From positions 1 through 32,386 of the IMG/VR virus record IMGVR_UViG_3300042691_033936: 32,386 nucleotides of DNA; one strand, given 5' to 3'. This DNA comes from a virus. The notes below the pieces were generated by a model. It had not been told where the DNA came from and ran no database searches. It was given only the letters and a program-made list of their open reading frames with translations. Shown here piece by piece: positions 14,993 through 25,500 of the stretch (position 1 is its first letter; each line of letters begins with the position of its first letter). The position numbers and the translations under genes are program-made.

Positions 14993-17943
14993 TAACTACA
15001 ATTTATTTGAATGTTTATACCAATATTTAATGATAAAATTTTATTTGTGAAGTCATCGTAACAAGTACTATTACTTATAGTTAAAACATTACCACTAAAA
15101 AAATAATTAAGCCCATAATTATGAAGACCTTGTAGTTTTTCATTTATTGCATTTACTACTTCACTATTTGTTGGGAAATCGTTATATCCGTATCCAACAT
15201 AAAATTGTTCTTGAACTAATATTTGGTTATCTAATCTGCAGTCAACATACCATGTAGAAACCATAGAATTTAAGTCGCATTGACTTTGGGTGTACCCACT
15301 AACTGTGAGTATCTTATTTAATATGTTTATTAACACACCTGCAGGTGATTGTGAAGGTAATTCACATTTAAGAGTTTGATCAATACAATCATAAACGAAT
15401 GGTTGTCCATTGTACTCACAAGGTACACATTCAATAGGTATGAAAACACAACCTCTTTGTCTTCTCCAAACAAATTTTTGTCTGTGGAATATTGAATTAT
15501 CTAATTTTTGACCCGTTAACCAAAGTGTTGTTGACGGCACAACCTGTTCTAATAATCTTTGCCAATAATCACCTAAACCTAAAGTATAATCAATAAGTTT
15601 TTGATATGTAAATTTGTTAGTTGGGAGTCCAACGGTTTCTTCAGATTGTAAATATCTCCAAAAAACTGATTGTAATGTTGGGTAACCTCCAGTTTTCCCG
15701 TCAAATATTGTTTGTCTATTTCTTACATTTATAAAATTATTATAAAATGACTGAGCAAATTCAAAAAACGTTTTTTCTTTTGGTTTTGGGTTAATAGTAG
15801 TCCAATCAATATTTCCCGGTGTTGGGTATGGTGCGGTAAGCGCCGAATTAGGTATTGGATATCCGTTTTTAACCGAAAGTTCCCAAATATCATAAGTTAT
15901 ACCTTGGCCAACATTGGCATATAATTCTATATTTTTAGAATTTATGACTAACTTGTCATCGGTAACATTATAATTAACTCCGTTAAAATTTTCTTTACTT
16001 GTTCTATTCCCAACAGTGTTACTTGCCCATGATTTTTTATTATCACTTATTTTTGTTAATGTATAACCCATACCACCCATAAAATCAGGATTTCTGAATT
16101 TATTCATATATTCTTGTCCAAAGGTAAATGGTTGTAATTTTGTTTTTAAAGATAAATTTCTTGGATCAAGTGATGAATTTTCTTCATCAATAACTTCAGG
16201 TGATCTGTGTTTAGGACTTTTTTCAAACCAACCCGACCCTTTTTGGTAGAATGTATTTTCAGTAGGTCTTGGACTTGTTGGATACCCATCTTTATCTATC
16301 CCATAATCTTCTCTAGTATTACTATTAAAGTTTAAAACCCCCTCAGCAGTATACCCAGTGTAATTCACTCCTTGAATAGAATACACATCGTTAGGGTTAG
16401 GTAATGGGCTTTCTATATATATTGTTCCTCCAGATATTTGAGCGTATTTTTCCTCAAACTCATCCATCCTTATTTTACCGTCCGCAACATAGATAACTTC
16501 ATTGAACTCAACTAATGCTTCAGGTGCACCTATAAATCGCATAATATACTCAAGAGATTGTCTTGTACCTTTGGATTTAAACATATACGCAGAATTCAAG
16601 ATAACGTTTCTAAAATACTGGTAATTTAACTCTGTCGGTGAATCGTCTTTAGATTTACCTGTGTATATTTTTTTACTTGAACTTGAAAAGACAGAATCTA
16701 AAAAATTTTCATTTGTTATTGGTGAAATATCAGAATTAATACCTAAAGTTTGTGCAAGATTTGTTAAAAGTTGTGATGGAATATCATTACCAACATTATA
16801 ATTAACTGAAGTCATGTGTGATAAAGAATCTACAAACTTTTTTACTTCATCAAAACTTCTACCATATATCTGTAGTATTTTTTCCATCTTTTTATCTGAA
16901 GTATCAAACTCTTTAAAAGAATTGGTTGTTAAAAATCTAGATATTAAATTTGTTTTTTGTTGGTCAATAATTTTCCCTATCTCACTTAATCTTTGTAAAT
17001 AATTTTCAAAATTAGTCGTACTTATATCTAAATTCCATTGGTCAATTAAAGGCCAATTTATTTTCTTTACAAAATTTTTAATTTTACCGTCTCCCCCCGT
17101 TTCAGAGTATTTAAAAACTGCTGTATATTTAGGTACAATATTTCTATTTAATAAGAATTTTTCAACCTCATCAAATTCTAAATTAAAAATATTTTCAACT
17201 GTCAGATTATTTGGTTTAATCATGATTGTTCTAGTGTGTGCAGTTGCTCCAGAAAACGGATCACCCTTAACTGTCATATTTACAACATCACCCTGTAACT
17301 GTTCTGAAGGTGTAAATGTAATTATTTGGTATTCTTCACTAAAATCGTTAGTATAAAATGCGTAACTTGTATAATTGTTTGTTAAATCTCTATACTTAGA
17401 GACAGGTATTGGTGCAGTCTCTATTGTCCTTGCGGCGTTTACGGTATAATCAATATTAAATGGATTTCTAAATGCGGTAGTGTTCATGTCAAAATTAGTG
17501 ACATCTTCTAAAGGATCATAAAAAGCGTTAAATGCCGTCTGTGCTGTTATTGACCCAAAAATATATTCTTCGGTAATAAGTGCCGCTGGAAATTTATTTA
17601 TTATTCCAATAACCGACGATGATAATCTTTTTTGTAAAGAACCGTAGGTACAAAAACTTGTTAGCTGTGTTAAATCAAAATTAGGGTATATCTTAAAGTT
17701 TTTCTGTATGATTGACTTTGTTTCTTCAATATCAGTAATATTAAGTGTTTGTAGATTTTGTGGTGATGAAAACACACCAGTATCAAAGCTTCTATTATTT
17801 TTGTCTTTTACGTTATTAGTAAATTCAAAATTAGCATTAGTAAGTCCACCACCAGCAACGGTTTGAAACCCAACTAAGTCGTTAGAAAACGTTTCAGAAC
17901 CTACGGGTGGTGCTGGTGGGTAAAAATATTTTTTAGTAGCCAT
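14992..17943 (-). CDS. Baseplate wedge protein, candidate gpI/gp7-like (983 aa)
   Basis: Residues about 450-482 (FKSKGTRQSLEYIMRFIG, then VEFNEVIY) resemble the 'K-G-T-xx-[AS]-[IL]-x-x-[IV]-x-x-[LF]-G' core of P2 gpI-type baseplate proteins. These, with gp25 and gp6/J, make the wedge of contractile tails. The protein is much larger than gpI. The N-terminal 300 residues are beta-rich, about 300-450 are helical, and about 500-820 are mixed. From about 831 a Cys-rich extension follows (CVFIPIECVPCEYNG) with a C-terminal domain (FPTNSEVVNAINEKL, TISNSTCYDDF, GINIQINC). That last domain looks like the end of the 803-residue neighbour, so it may be a fibre-docking module. One-nt overlaps on both sides indicate tight coupling. 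The gpI assignment is inference; T4 gp7 similarity is not directly visible. Confidence 0.7.
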   Translation of the reverse strand: MATKKYFYPPAPPVGSETFSNDLVGFQTVAGGGLTNANFEFTNNVKDKNNRSFDTGVFSSPQNLQTLNITDIEETKSIIQKNFKIYPNFDLTQLTSFCTYGSLQKRLSSSVIGIINKFPAALITEEYIFGSITAQTAFNAFYDPLEDVTNFDMNTTAFRNPFNIDYTVNAARTIETAPIPVSKYRDLTNNYTSYAFYTNDFSEEYQIITFTPSEQLQGDVVNMTVKGDPFSGATAHTRTIMIKPNNLTVENIFNLEFDEVEKFLLNRNIVPKYTAVFKYSETGGDGKIKNFVKKINWPLIDQWNLDISTTNFENYLQRLSEIGKIIDQQKTNLISRFLTTNSFKEFDTSDKKMEKILQIYGRSFDEVKKFVDSLSHMTSVNYNVGNDIPSQLLTNLAQTLGINSDISPITNENFLDSVFSSSSKKIYTGKSKDDSPTELNYQYFRNVILNSAYMFKSKGTRQSLEYIMRFIGAPEALVEFNEVIYVADGKIRMDEFEEKYAQISGGTIYIESPLPNPNDVYSIQGVNYTGYTAEGVLNFNSNTREDYGIDKDGYPTSPRPTENTFYQKGSGWFEKSPKHRSPEVIDEENSSLDPRNLSLKTKLQPFTFGQEYMNKFRNPDFMGGMGYTLTKISDNKKSWASNTVGNRTSKENFNGVNYNVTDDKLVINSKNIELYANVGQGITYDIWELSVKNGYPIPNSALTAPYPTPGNIDWTTINPKPKEKTFFEFAQSFYNNFINVRNRQTIFDGKTGGYPTLQSVFWRYLQSEETVGLPTNKFTYQKLIDYTLGLGDYWQRLLEQVVPSTTLWLTGQKLDNSIFHRQKFVWRRQRGCVFIPIECVPCEYNGQPFVYDCIDQTLKCELPSQSPAGVLINILNKILTVSGYTQSQCDLNSMVSTWYVDCRLDNQILVQEQFYVGYGYNDFPTNSEVVNAINEKLQGLHNYGLNYFFSGNVLTISNSTCYDDFTNKILSLNIGINIQINCS

Positions 17944-18851
17944 TAACTAACTATGTTTGTAAAGTTTTTACTGAAGTCAAAACCTGTTGTTTTTTCTTGT
18001 CTAACTTCATATAGTAACTCATTAAAGTTATCTCTAACTTCAAATAAGTTATATTGTTTATATATATTATTATTAGTATCGTACATAGTGTAAACACCAT
18101 CTTCAATACTTTTTGTTTGGTTTCCATATAATGCAATCGCCAAAGTATCAATATCGTGTTCCGCCATCTGAACATCAATAGTTATTGGATCAAAAAAAGT
18201 ATTAGTAATAATAATATTTTGGTTAGGTTGCCCAATAAATGGTGTTGCTGCAGGTTTATTTGTTGGTGACGAAGATGGTGAAAGTGTACAAAAAATTAAA
18301 TCAGTTCCTCCATCCACATAACGGTATCTTATAGATTTTTGAGAGGTATTAACTTGCTCTGTAACTACGGGTTCGCAGAAAAAAGAAGAAGTTATAACTC
18401 TATAAAAATTAGTAATTTTAGTTCCATCAGAATTTAAATATTCAACTCTAAAACCAACCAAACCTTGATTTATAAATTTATTCCTATAATCACTTGGGAC
18501 GTTGTTAATGTCTATTACAATACCTTTAACGTTAGGTAGTGATGAAAGTACTCCACAGTCAGTTATTGTGGTTCTAATTTCTGCAGGTCTAATAAACAAA
18601 GTGTAAACACCTAATCTATTAAATTCTGTTGTGGGTAATTTTAAATTGTATAATCCACCTAATACCTCAACATCCGCATTTCCACCAGTATCTGCATTAT
18701 GAAAATATGGTGTTAGAATTGATGCTGCGTTTAATTTTTTTAATGTAAAATCGGTTGTTACATCTCTTGTTGGTGAGTAATGTAATATAATTTCTACATC
18801 TGTAGGTGAGACATCTGCGGGTCTAACTGTTCCGTATGTACCAAGTGCCAT
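17943..18851 (-). CDS. Baseplate-associated structural protein (302 aa)
   Basis: I do not recognise a family for this 302-residue protein. It begins MALGTYGTVRPADVSPTDVE and has a mixed beta-rich body. There is a Ser/Pro/Thr-rich loop near residue 195 (SPSSSPTNKP), and a C-terminal segment (AEHDIDTLAIALYGNQTKSI, then YKQYNLFEVRDNF) predicted helical. It is the first gene after a 34-nt gap that holds a TATTTATA element 10 nt before the ATG. Its stop shares one nt with the start of the 983-residue gpI-like gene. Position between the PKD-domain protein and the gpI-like protein suggests a baseplate wedge or fibre-connector component. Confidence 0.75.
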   Translation of the reverse strand: MALGTYGTVRPADVSPTDVEIILHYSPTRDVTTDFTLKKLNAASILTPYFHNADTGGNADVEVLGGLYNLKLPTTEFNRLGVYTLFIRPAEIRTTITDCGVLSSLPNVKGIVIDINNVPSDYRNKFINQGLVGFRVEYLNSDGTKITNFYRVITSSFFCEPVVTEQVNTSQKSIRYRYVDGGTDLIFCTLSPSSSPTNKPAATPFIGQPNQNIIITNTFFDPITIDVQMAEHDIDTLAIALYGNQTKSIEDGVYTMYDTNNNIYKQYNLFEVRDNFNELLYEVRQEKTTGFDFSKNFTNIVS

Positions 18852-18861
18852 ATTTTTATTT

Positions 18862-18869
18862 TATAAATA
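18862..18869 (-). promoter_or_regulatory. TATTTATA element upstream of start codon
   Basis: Perfect TATTTATA on the minus strand, 10 nt before the ATG of the 302-residue gene. It lies in the only gap between 12.6 and 22.6 kb that is longer than 10 nt. Confidence 0.4.
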
Positions 18870-18885
18870 GTTTATTTTAATTTTT

Positions 18886-20031
18886 TTATGCGTTGTTAAT
18901 CTTGAAAAATCCGTATCCGTATTTTTGTAAATCACCAATATTATCAACCTCACCTAATCTATTAAGGTTTTCAAATGGACTATATTTACCCCTTTCTAAA
19001 TAAACATCGGTTATTATTTCAGGTGCACTTACAAAATCTAAAAGATATTCATCTTTAGTTATTTTTGTTAAATTAATATCATCACATGTTATTCCTGAAC
19101 TACTCATAACATATAATGTTCTACCATTTGTAAAATCATAATACGTTATATTGTTAATTGTATAAGAAGTATAATCTGTAGTAATTTGATCCACCATACC
19201 AAACATTGCCCCTTTTTTTGTTATAACATAACCTGGCGTATATGATTGTGGACCCCAACGTTTTAAATCGTTTAATTTAGAGGTTGTAAACCCTGAAACT
19301 AAAAATGGGACAGTAGTATAACTACTAGATATTTGTGCCTGACAAGTATTAACAGAATCTCCCGTAAAGATATAATTGTACGAATTAGTAATACTTGACC
19401 ACGCACCACCTTGTTGATTAAACATGTATGTTCCTAAAGGGTTTGTAACAGTGACTCCTGTTGCCGGTATAGAAATAGGTTTTTCTATTACGTTTGTTCC
19501 CCAAAGATTAGTACCTGAAAAAGTTATAACAAATTGACCGTCATTTATATATGTGTGAGTTAATTGTCCACTAGTTAATTGTTGTGTTGCACTACCATCT
19601 CCCCAATCAACATAAAAAGTTGTTTGTGTTAATAAACTTACTGTAGGATCACCTGATGTATCATATAGTGTTATTAAATAAGGATTGAATGTGTTTGCAG
19701 AATAAAGAAAATTAGTAATTATGTCTTTTTGTAAAACATTACCATCAAACTCTGAATAATAACCAATATCATTAAATTTTTGTGTAAGATATATTGGTAT
19801 GGTTAACCCAGTTATTAAAGAACTTGGTTCGCAAGAAGCACAAATACCACAAGTTAATTGGTTACACCCACAAGTGTTTGTGTTGCCAGTTACTAAATAT
19901 GTTAATCCTGTATAAGCATTAAAATTATATGATAATGCACCATTAATTGTGTCACTAGTATATGGAAAAGATAGTAAATCACTACTTAAAACTCCGGGAG
20001 TAATCTTTATATTATAATTATAATAAATCAT
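18886..20031 (-). CDS. Baseplate-associated protein with PKD-like domain (381 aa)
   Basis: Residues about 135-190 contain a PKD-type beta-sandwich signature: FYVDWGDGSATQQL, then LTHTYINDGQFVITFSGTN. The W-G-D-G and H-x-Y residues are diagnostic of the fold, which mediates protein-protein or glycan contact in surface proteins. A Cys cluster precedes it at about 53-69 (CGCNQLTCGICASC), possibly a metal or disulfide knot. The C-terminal 130 residues are mixed and end in KYGYGFFKINNA. The start ATG overlaps the stop of the 278-residue gene by 4 nt, so the two are coupled. The likely role is a baseplate-peripheral protein. The exact T4 counterpart cannot be named. Confidence 0.75.
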   Translation of the reverse strand: MIYYNYNIKITPGVLSSDLLSFPYTSDTINGALSYNFNAYTGLTYLVTGNTNTCGCNQLTCGICASCEPSSLITGLTIPIYLTQKFNDIGYYSEFDGNVLQKDIITNFLYSANTFNPYLITLYDTSGDPTVSLLTQTTFYVDWGDGSATQQLTSGQLTHTYINDGQFVITFSGTNLWGTNVIEKPISIPATGVTVTNPLGTYMFNQQGGAWSSITNSYNYIFTGDSVNTCQAQISSSYTTVPFLVSGFTTSKLNDLKRWGPQSYTPGYVITKKGAMFGMVDQITTDYTSYTINNITYYDFTNGRTLYVMSSSGITCDDINLTKITKDEYLLDFVSAPEIITDVYLERGKYSPFENLNRLGEVDNIGDLQKYGYGFFKINNA

Positions 20032-20864
20032 TGTTCATTTACATATTCATACCAAACCACGGGGTTTGTATTATCCCCAACTCTAAATAGGGTTGGTTGT
20101 TGATTTAATACAGGTATTTCCTTGTATATTTTATATTCATATGTGTTGTAATCTAATACCACTTTATAGAAAAAATATTGACCTTTATCAAAATTAAATT
20201 TATTTAATCCATTTAAATTAGATTGTGGTTCGTTCATCATTCTTGTAAACCCGCCCTTTTTTGCGTTAAAAAATTTACAAGACATATAAAATTCATTTTG
20301 GTCTAAAAAAGTTGTTTGTTTTAACCAATATATAAAAAACCCTTCTTTATCGGCACCAACATAATCTAAAATAAATTTTGGTTTTTTTACTTCTACGGGT
20401 ATTTGTGCAACACCTAAAGTTCCCGGCTCTTTTAATCCTTGTTGTGTTGGTATTATTATACTTATTAATGCTTTTTGGTCTTGGAAGTTTTTAGTGTTAT
20501 ATAAATCAAGTTTAAAAAAACTACCTTTGAAAGAATTTGAAAAGAAATATATTTCATTGTCAAAAAACCCAGCATTTTCATAATCATCTAACCAATTTGT
20601 TTGCGTTGCTGTAGTTATTGGTGAATTTTGATCAAAAAAATTGAACATATAGTTTATTTCAGTAATATCCTGATTAGTGTCCCAAGAAGAGTGAGCAAAC
20701 CTTGTGGTCTCAAAATCGTTAATTGGGTTTATTACTTTTTCAATGGTCTGTCTTTCAAACTCCTCCACTAACTCTTCCCTACCCTCCAAATCAAAATCAA
20801 TTTTTATGGGTATGTTGATAAACTTATCGTTAGGTGTAAATTTTATTTTGTAGTAGTTATTCAC
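20028..20864 (-). CDS. Baseplate-associated structural protein (278 aa)
   Basis: This 278-residue protein has no recognised family. It is aromatic-rich (many Phe and Tyr), with an acidic helical stretch near residues 28-45 (EGREELVEEFERQTIEKV) and beta strands after it. Its start lies 8 nt inside the end of the 568-residue gene, and its stop overlaps the start of the 381-residue gene by 4 nt, so it is made as part of one coupled string. Context suggests a virion structural role in or around the baseplate. No catalytic, membrane or signal motif is visible. Confidence 0.72.
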   Translation of the reverse strand: MNNYYKIKFTPNDKFINIPIKIDFDLEGREELVEEFERQTIEKVINPINDFETTRFAHSSWDTNQDITEINYMFNFFDQNSPITTATQTNWLDDYENAGFFDNEIYFFSNSFKGSFFKLDLYNTKNFQDQKALISIIIPTQQGLKEPGTLGVAQIPVEVKKPKFILDYVGADKEGFFIYWLKQTTFLDQNEFYMSCKFFNAKKGGFTRMMNEPQSNLNGLNKFNFDKGQYFFYKVVLDYNTYEYKIYKEIPVLNQQPTLFRVGDNTNPVVWYEYVNEQ

Positions 20865-22563
20865 AATTATCTATAGTTATAGGGGTTATAAGTGTTGTTT
20901 TAACACTTGTACTTCTTTTCACCGGATACTGTAAAAATATTATGTTTTTAAATGGGTAATGTGCGCCATTAGTAAAGGGATAATTAACACCAATATTATC
21001 ACCATCTATATATCCATAGTCATATAAATCTCTCCAAAAAAATGATTCTTCATATTGTGAATACCAAGCATATGTTGGTATGTTATCAACTTCGGAAGCA
21101 TTTCCAAATTCTAAATAATCACTAAAGGTTCTTATTTTAATACTATTATGTGGATTATAAAGATACCCACTAGGTTCATTCAATGATGAGTTATCATAAA
21201 AAACATTATAGTTAAACGAATATTTGTGAAAAATTTTAGAAACAATATATTCTTTTTGTTCGTAATCATTGTATTCACAAAAATCGCCTTTTATAACATC
21301 ACCAACATTCAAAGGTTCGTTGTAATAAAAAGTTTGACCGTTTGCGTTATAACTACCTACGGGTATTGAATCTTTGTTATTTGTTGATGTATGGTCCCAC
21401 CATGAATCATATGTATTTTTTAAAAAATTAAATCCCCACCCAATATCTATTGCTGTGTTTTGACCAACTGACGGTTGATTAAAAAATCCAAAATACCCTT
21501 TATTGATAATGGTCACAAATAATTCAGTTAATGGTTTACCATTATTATCTTTTAGTCCGTTAATATTAATATCTTTTACAAAATTAAAAGAGTGGTTTTG
21601 TGTACTTTCTTTTATTGAAACTCTTTGAACTTGGTTTGGTGTTATTGCCGAATACTCTAACTTTTTCTTTGTAAAAAATGGGTTATTATCAAAACCCGCC
21701 TTTGTAATATTACAGTCATTTACGTCTGTTAATATTTTATGCAATCTAACATAATATCTAGATTTTGTTTCTGCACTATTTTTTAAGTTAGTTAGTCTTT
21801 TAAAATTACCAAAAGTGCCCGGTAATATATCATTAACGGGAAACTTCATATCATAAATTGTAAAAACATTTTTTTCTGTTCCGTAATTTTCATCACCCAA
21901 ACTATAAACTTGAAAAGTATTCCTATTGTTTATAGTGATATTTAATTCCACATAATCGTTAGGTTGTAAATTGTGGTTTCCTCCACAATAGAAATAAACC
22001 AAAGACCTGCCTCCAACAATTTTATTTTCTAAAACAAATGGAATACCTTGTTCAACATTAAATGTGTTAGTTACTGAAAAATTCTCATTAGTATAAGACA
22101 TTGTTTGGGCGGTTGTGCTACTAAAAGGATAAGTAACATAAAAAGACCAATTATATGTATTAGCACTTTTAGGAGCATAATTAATGTGACCATTAATTCC
22201 GCTAACCCTAAAAAAAGAAAATTCGTCAAATTGTGGGTAACCTTCCCAAGGCGAACCAGGTAATGATAATGCATTATTAACCGGATTCGTGTAATATAAA
22301 TTATTAACAAATGGCGTGTAGGTTGTTTTTCCCGATATCGTGTTATTTAAAATATTGGATATTTTACCAGAAACCCTAAAAAAAGTACTACCTTGTCTTT
22401 CTATATTAAATCTTTCTTCGGCATCTACAACAATTGACCTATCACCCTCAACCATAGTTCTTCTAACCCCACTCAAAGGAACCTGCAAACTAACATCTTT
22501 GTCGGTGTTTCCCGCAAATCTTTTAGATCCTAAAACTATCCTTATGTCGTTTTCATTACCCAT
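20857..22563 (-). CDS. Baseplate-associated structural protein (568 aa)
   Basis: I recognise no family for this 568-residue protein. It opens with MGNENDIRIVLGSKRFAGN and continues as an Asn/Tyr/Phe-rich, largely beta-structured chain. There are repeated aromatic stretches in the C-terminal third (AWYSQYEESFFWRDLYDYGY), which could form trimeric or sugar-contacting surfaces. It has only three Cys and no transmembrane segment. The start shares one nt with the stop of the 1652-residue gene, and the end overlaps the 278-residue gene by 8 nt. Stoichiometric co-translation with both neighbours points to a common baseplate sub-assembly. Confidence 0.72.
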   Translation of the reverse strand: MGNENDIRIVLGSKRFAGNTDKDVSLQVPLSGVRRTMVEGDRSIVVDAEERFNIERQGSTFFRVSGKISNILNNTISGKTTYTPFVNNLYYTNPVNNALSLPGSPWEGYPQFDEFSFFRVSGINGHINYAPKSANTYNWSFYVTYPFSSTTAQTMSYTNENFSVTNTFNVEQGIPFVLENKIVGGRSLVYFYCGGNHNLQPNDYVELNITINNRNTFQVYSLGDENYGTEKNVFTIYDMKFPVNDILPGTFGNFKRLTNLKNSAETKSRYYVRLHKILTDVNDCNITKAGFDNNPFFTKKKLEYSAITPNQVQRVSIKESTQNHSFNFVKDININGLKDNNGKPLTELFVTIINKGYFGFFNQPSVGQNTAIDIGWGFNFLKNTYDSWWDHTSTNNKDSIPVGSYNANGQTFYYNEPLNVGDVIKGDFCEYNDYEQKEYIVSKIFHKYSFNYNVFYDNSSLNEPSGYLYNPHNSIKIRTFSDYLEFGNASEVDNIPTYAWYSQYEESFFWRDLYDYGYIDGDNIGVNYPFTNGAHYPFKNIIFLQYPVKRSTSVKTTLITPITIDNCE

Positions 22564-25500
22564 TATACGTTCAAAATATATTTAGTTATGTATCTGTTTA
22601 TTGCTGTTTTACCTACATTCAAACCAAAATAAAAATGGTATGGGGCGCCAACAACATATTTATCAGATTGTGATGGTGGCCAAGGAGTTGCCGATTGTAC
22701 TCCGTTTGAGTCGGTATTGTATATGTATCCTTTTTGTCCTGTCGGTCCATTATTAAAATATGGTGAAAACGGCGATTGGATAAAACTAAGGTCTTGATAT
22801 TTTTCAGAAAAGAACCCATTACCACTAATGTTTTGGTTTGGGGTTGTAAACCAATCATTTAATTCATTACCAAAAATTGTATTTTGGTCCGCAGAATACC
22901 ATTTATACATTGGGACTTCCTGCGATTTTGGGTATCCAAAATTTGAAGTTAGTGTTGGTGAAAAAACTATAGTTCCTGGTGAGGCCAAAGCCCTTCTTGG
23001 TGTTTCAGAAGAAAAGAAAATACCCATTAGTGGATCGGGTCCTGGCGGTACATATAAATCATTAGGACTGTCATATTCATCTTCGCTGAATGGTATAATT
23101 CCAAACTCAGAATTAATACTGAACATTTGCACAACATCACCATCCATTCTGTCTTCAGTTCTAGAAAATAATTTATTTATTGATGCGTCGCCGGCACCTA
23201 TTATGTTTTGTAAAAAATTACTACTAACTAGTCTTGAAACAAAAAATAATTGTAATATGTCTGCAGTTTCGTTAAATGATGTAGATTTTAAAGTATTAAC
23301 AAAATACGCTTCTAAAGCCGGATTAAAACATATCTCTCTAACAAACTCATCTCTTGAACCCAAATCCATCAAAGTGGTTGGGAAGAAGATGTTATAATCA
23401 TTTATCCCTTTAAAGTCAACGTCTTGCCAGTTACCTGATAAATCTTTCTTTTTTGGTTTTTGGCCAATAAAATAATTTCCGTCATATGGTGTTGATCTAT
23501 AAAATAATGAGTTAGTCGTTCCTTCAGTGTAATAAATAGGTCCTTGTCCTGGTCTAAAATTATTATCAAACGTACCACAAAATTTATATTTTTTTGGTTG
23601 TCCTAAAATATTAAAAATAGTTTTCTTTTTGAATGAATACATGTAAAGTGTGCCATTTACCCAATTATTTTGAAATACGTGTGAGAACACTCCTCTACAC
23701 GCACCAAACATCATTCTAAATCTGGCCTTCCATTCTGCAAAATTAATAATATCTTTACCTATTGACACAATAAAAGGTTTCTGTATAAATTTGTAACAAC
23801 CACCTATAACAACTTTTGGGTCGTTTTCATCACAAGGGTCTTTAACAATAAAATTACCATTACTATCGTAATCATAACACTTTAGTGGTACCATTCCTTC
23901 ACAACTAAAAGTACTCAAAACACTATCTTGAACAGATGGGGTGTCTCCCGTAAAATCTCCTGAATTATTAGTTGAGTCTGTTGCAACGTTACCTGTCGGT
24001 GGATTAGGTGGTGCGTCGGACCCATAATCTTGTTTGTAAATTGCAAAATTATCGTTTTGGTGAAGCGCAAATGAATTGTTTCCAAAATTTTGTAACTTAT
24101 CTGAGGTAGGTAGCCTATCCGATCTTAAAATTAATTTTGGGTTTGCTGAAGTAATATTTAATGTTATTGTTGGGTATTTAGGAGCATATACTCTACCTTT
24201 ATAATTTCCTAAAGATCCAAATATATTTCCGTTAGCGGTTGTACTACCAATGAAAGACCCTCCTTCAACATTACCCTGTTTTAAAGTTGTGTTATCAAAT
24301 CTAATAGTTTGGTTATTATTACTACTATCGTCAACTGAATTAGAAGAAGTGTAAAAACTTAAAGAGTATGCGTTAGAATCAGGTTGAAAGTTTAAATTAC
24401 TTTTATCTAAAGATGAGTAATAACTTAAAGAGGTACTTGTCACTGAAGTAAATTGCGTTGTATCAACTGTAAAATTATATGGATCAAAAAATATTTTACT
24501 ACTTAAATTATTTGTATGTCCTTCGGGTGATTTACTATTTATATACCAACCACCACTACCGCTATTATCTTGTATAGGTATATTCATATAAAAATCACCT
24601 TCAACTTTAACTGTATCACTGTTTAATCCATAACCAAATAATTTTGATAAATCGTATTTAATTTTTTGTTTTTCGGTATATGGATCTACCCCCCTAACTA
24701 AAAATAATATTTCTAAATTTTTCCAAACAGAACCACCCATATCTTTTAATTGGTTGATGGTTACGTCTGAATTATTACCATTTGATTTTTCGTAATAAAT
24801 CTTTTGATATTTTTCTATAAAATACTTTTTTAATAGTGATTGGTTAGCACTTAATAGTGTATTTGTATAATCGGCAGTCATACCTGTTATTACTTGAAAA
24901 TACTCAATTCCTGTTTTGTATTTATATTCTCTCTCTGATGTTGTTGCGGTCAAATAAACCGTAGATTGTCCAAGAGTCGTGTTTGGTTTTATATAATAAA
25001 CAGTTTTTTGATGAACAGTTGTGGAACTTACTGAGGATCCAGTAATGCTATTTGTACCAAATTGGTTGGTTGCTCCACTCACATTATTTATATCATTCAC
25101 TATACCTAAATTATTTGTATCTACAAATGAAAGTATACTTCCAGAGTTAAAATTTGTTAGTGTTCCAGGTTCACATAATAATACCATAACATTATCGGTA
25201 AATGGTTGTGATTGGTAAGTTCCGTTAATTAGAGTAGTTTGAATTATATTTTGAGCAGTTGTGTCAAAGTATCTTTCTCTTAGGTTTGCTAAATTTAATG
25301 ATTGTGAGTATGGAACTCCCTGAGATTGTACGTATTGATAATCAGAAAATATACTAACGACAGGTGTACCTATTTCTGGAGGTGTGGGGTAACCAGCCAA
25401 TGAATATCTGAAACCATTTAAGTCTGCCTGTAATTTATTCTGTTCGGTTTGAGCACCACCAGAATAATCTTCACTATTCATACCAACAGGTACTGTATTA

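Noticed and set aside
22828-23397. 189-codon plus-strand open frame
   Set aside because: It lies antisense within the 1652-residue gene, has no promoter or start signal of its own and no recognisable motif.
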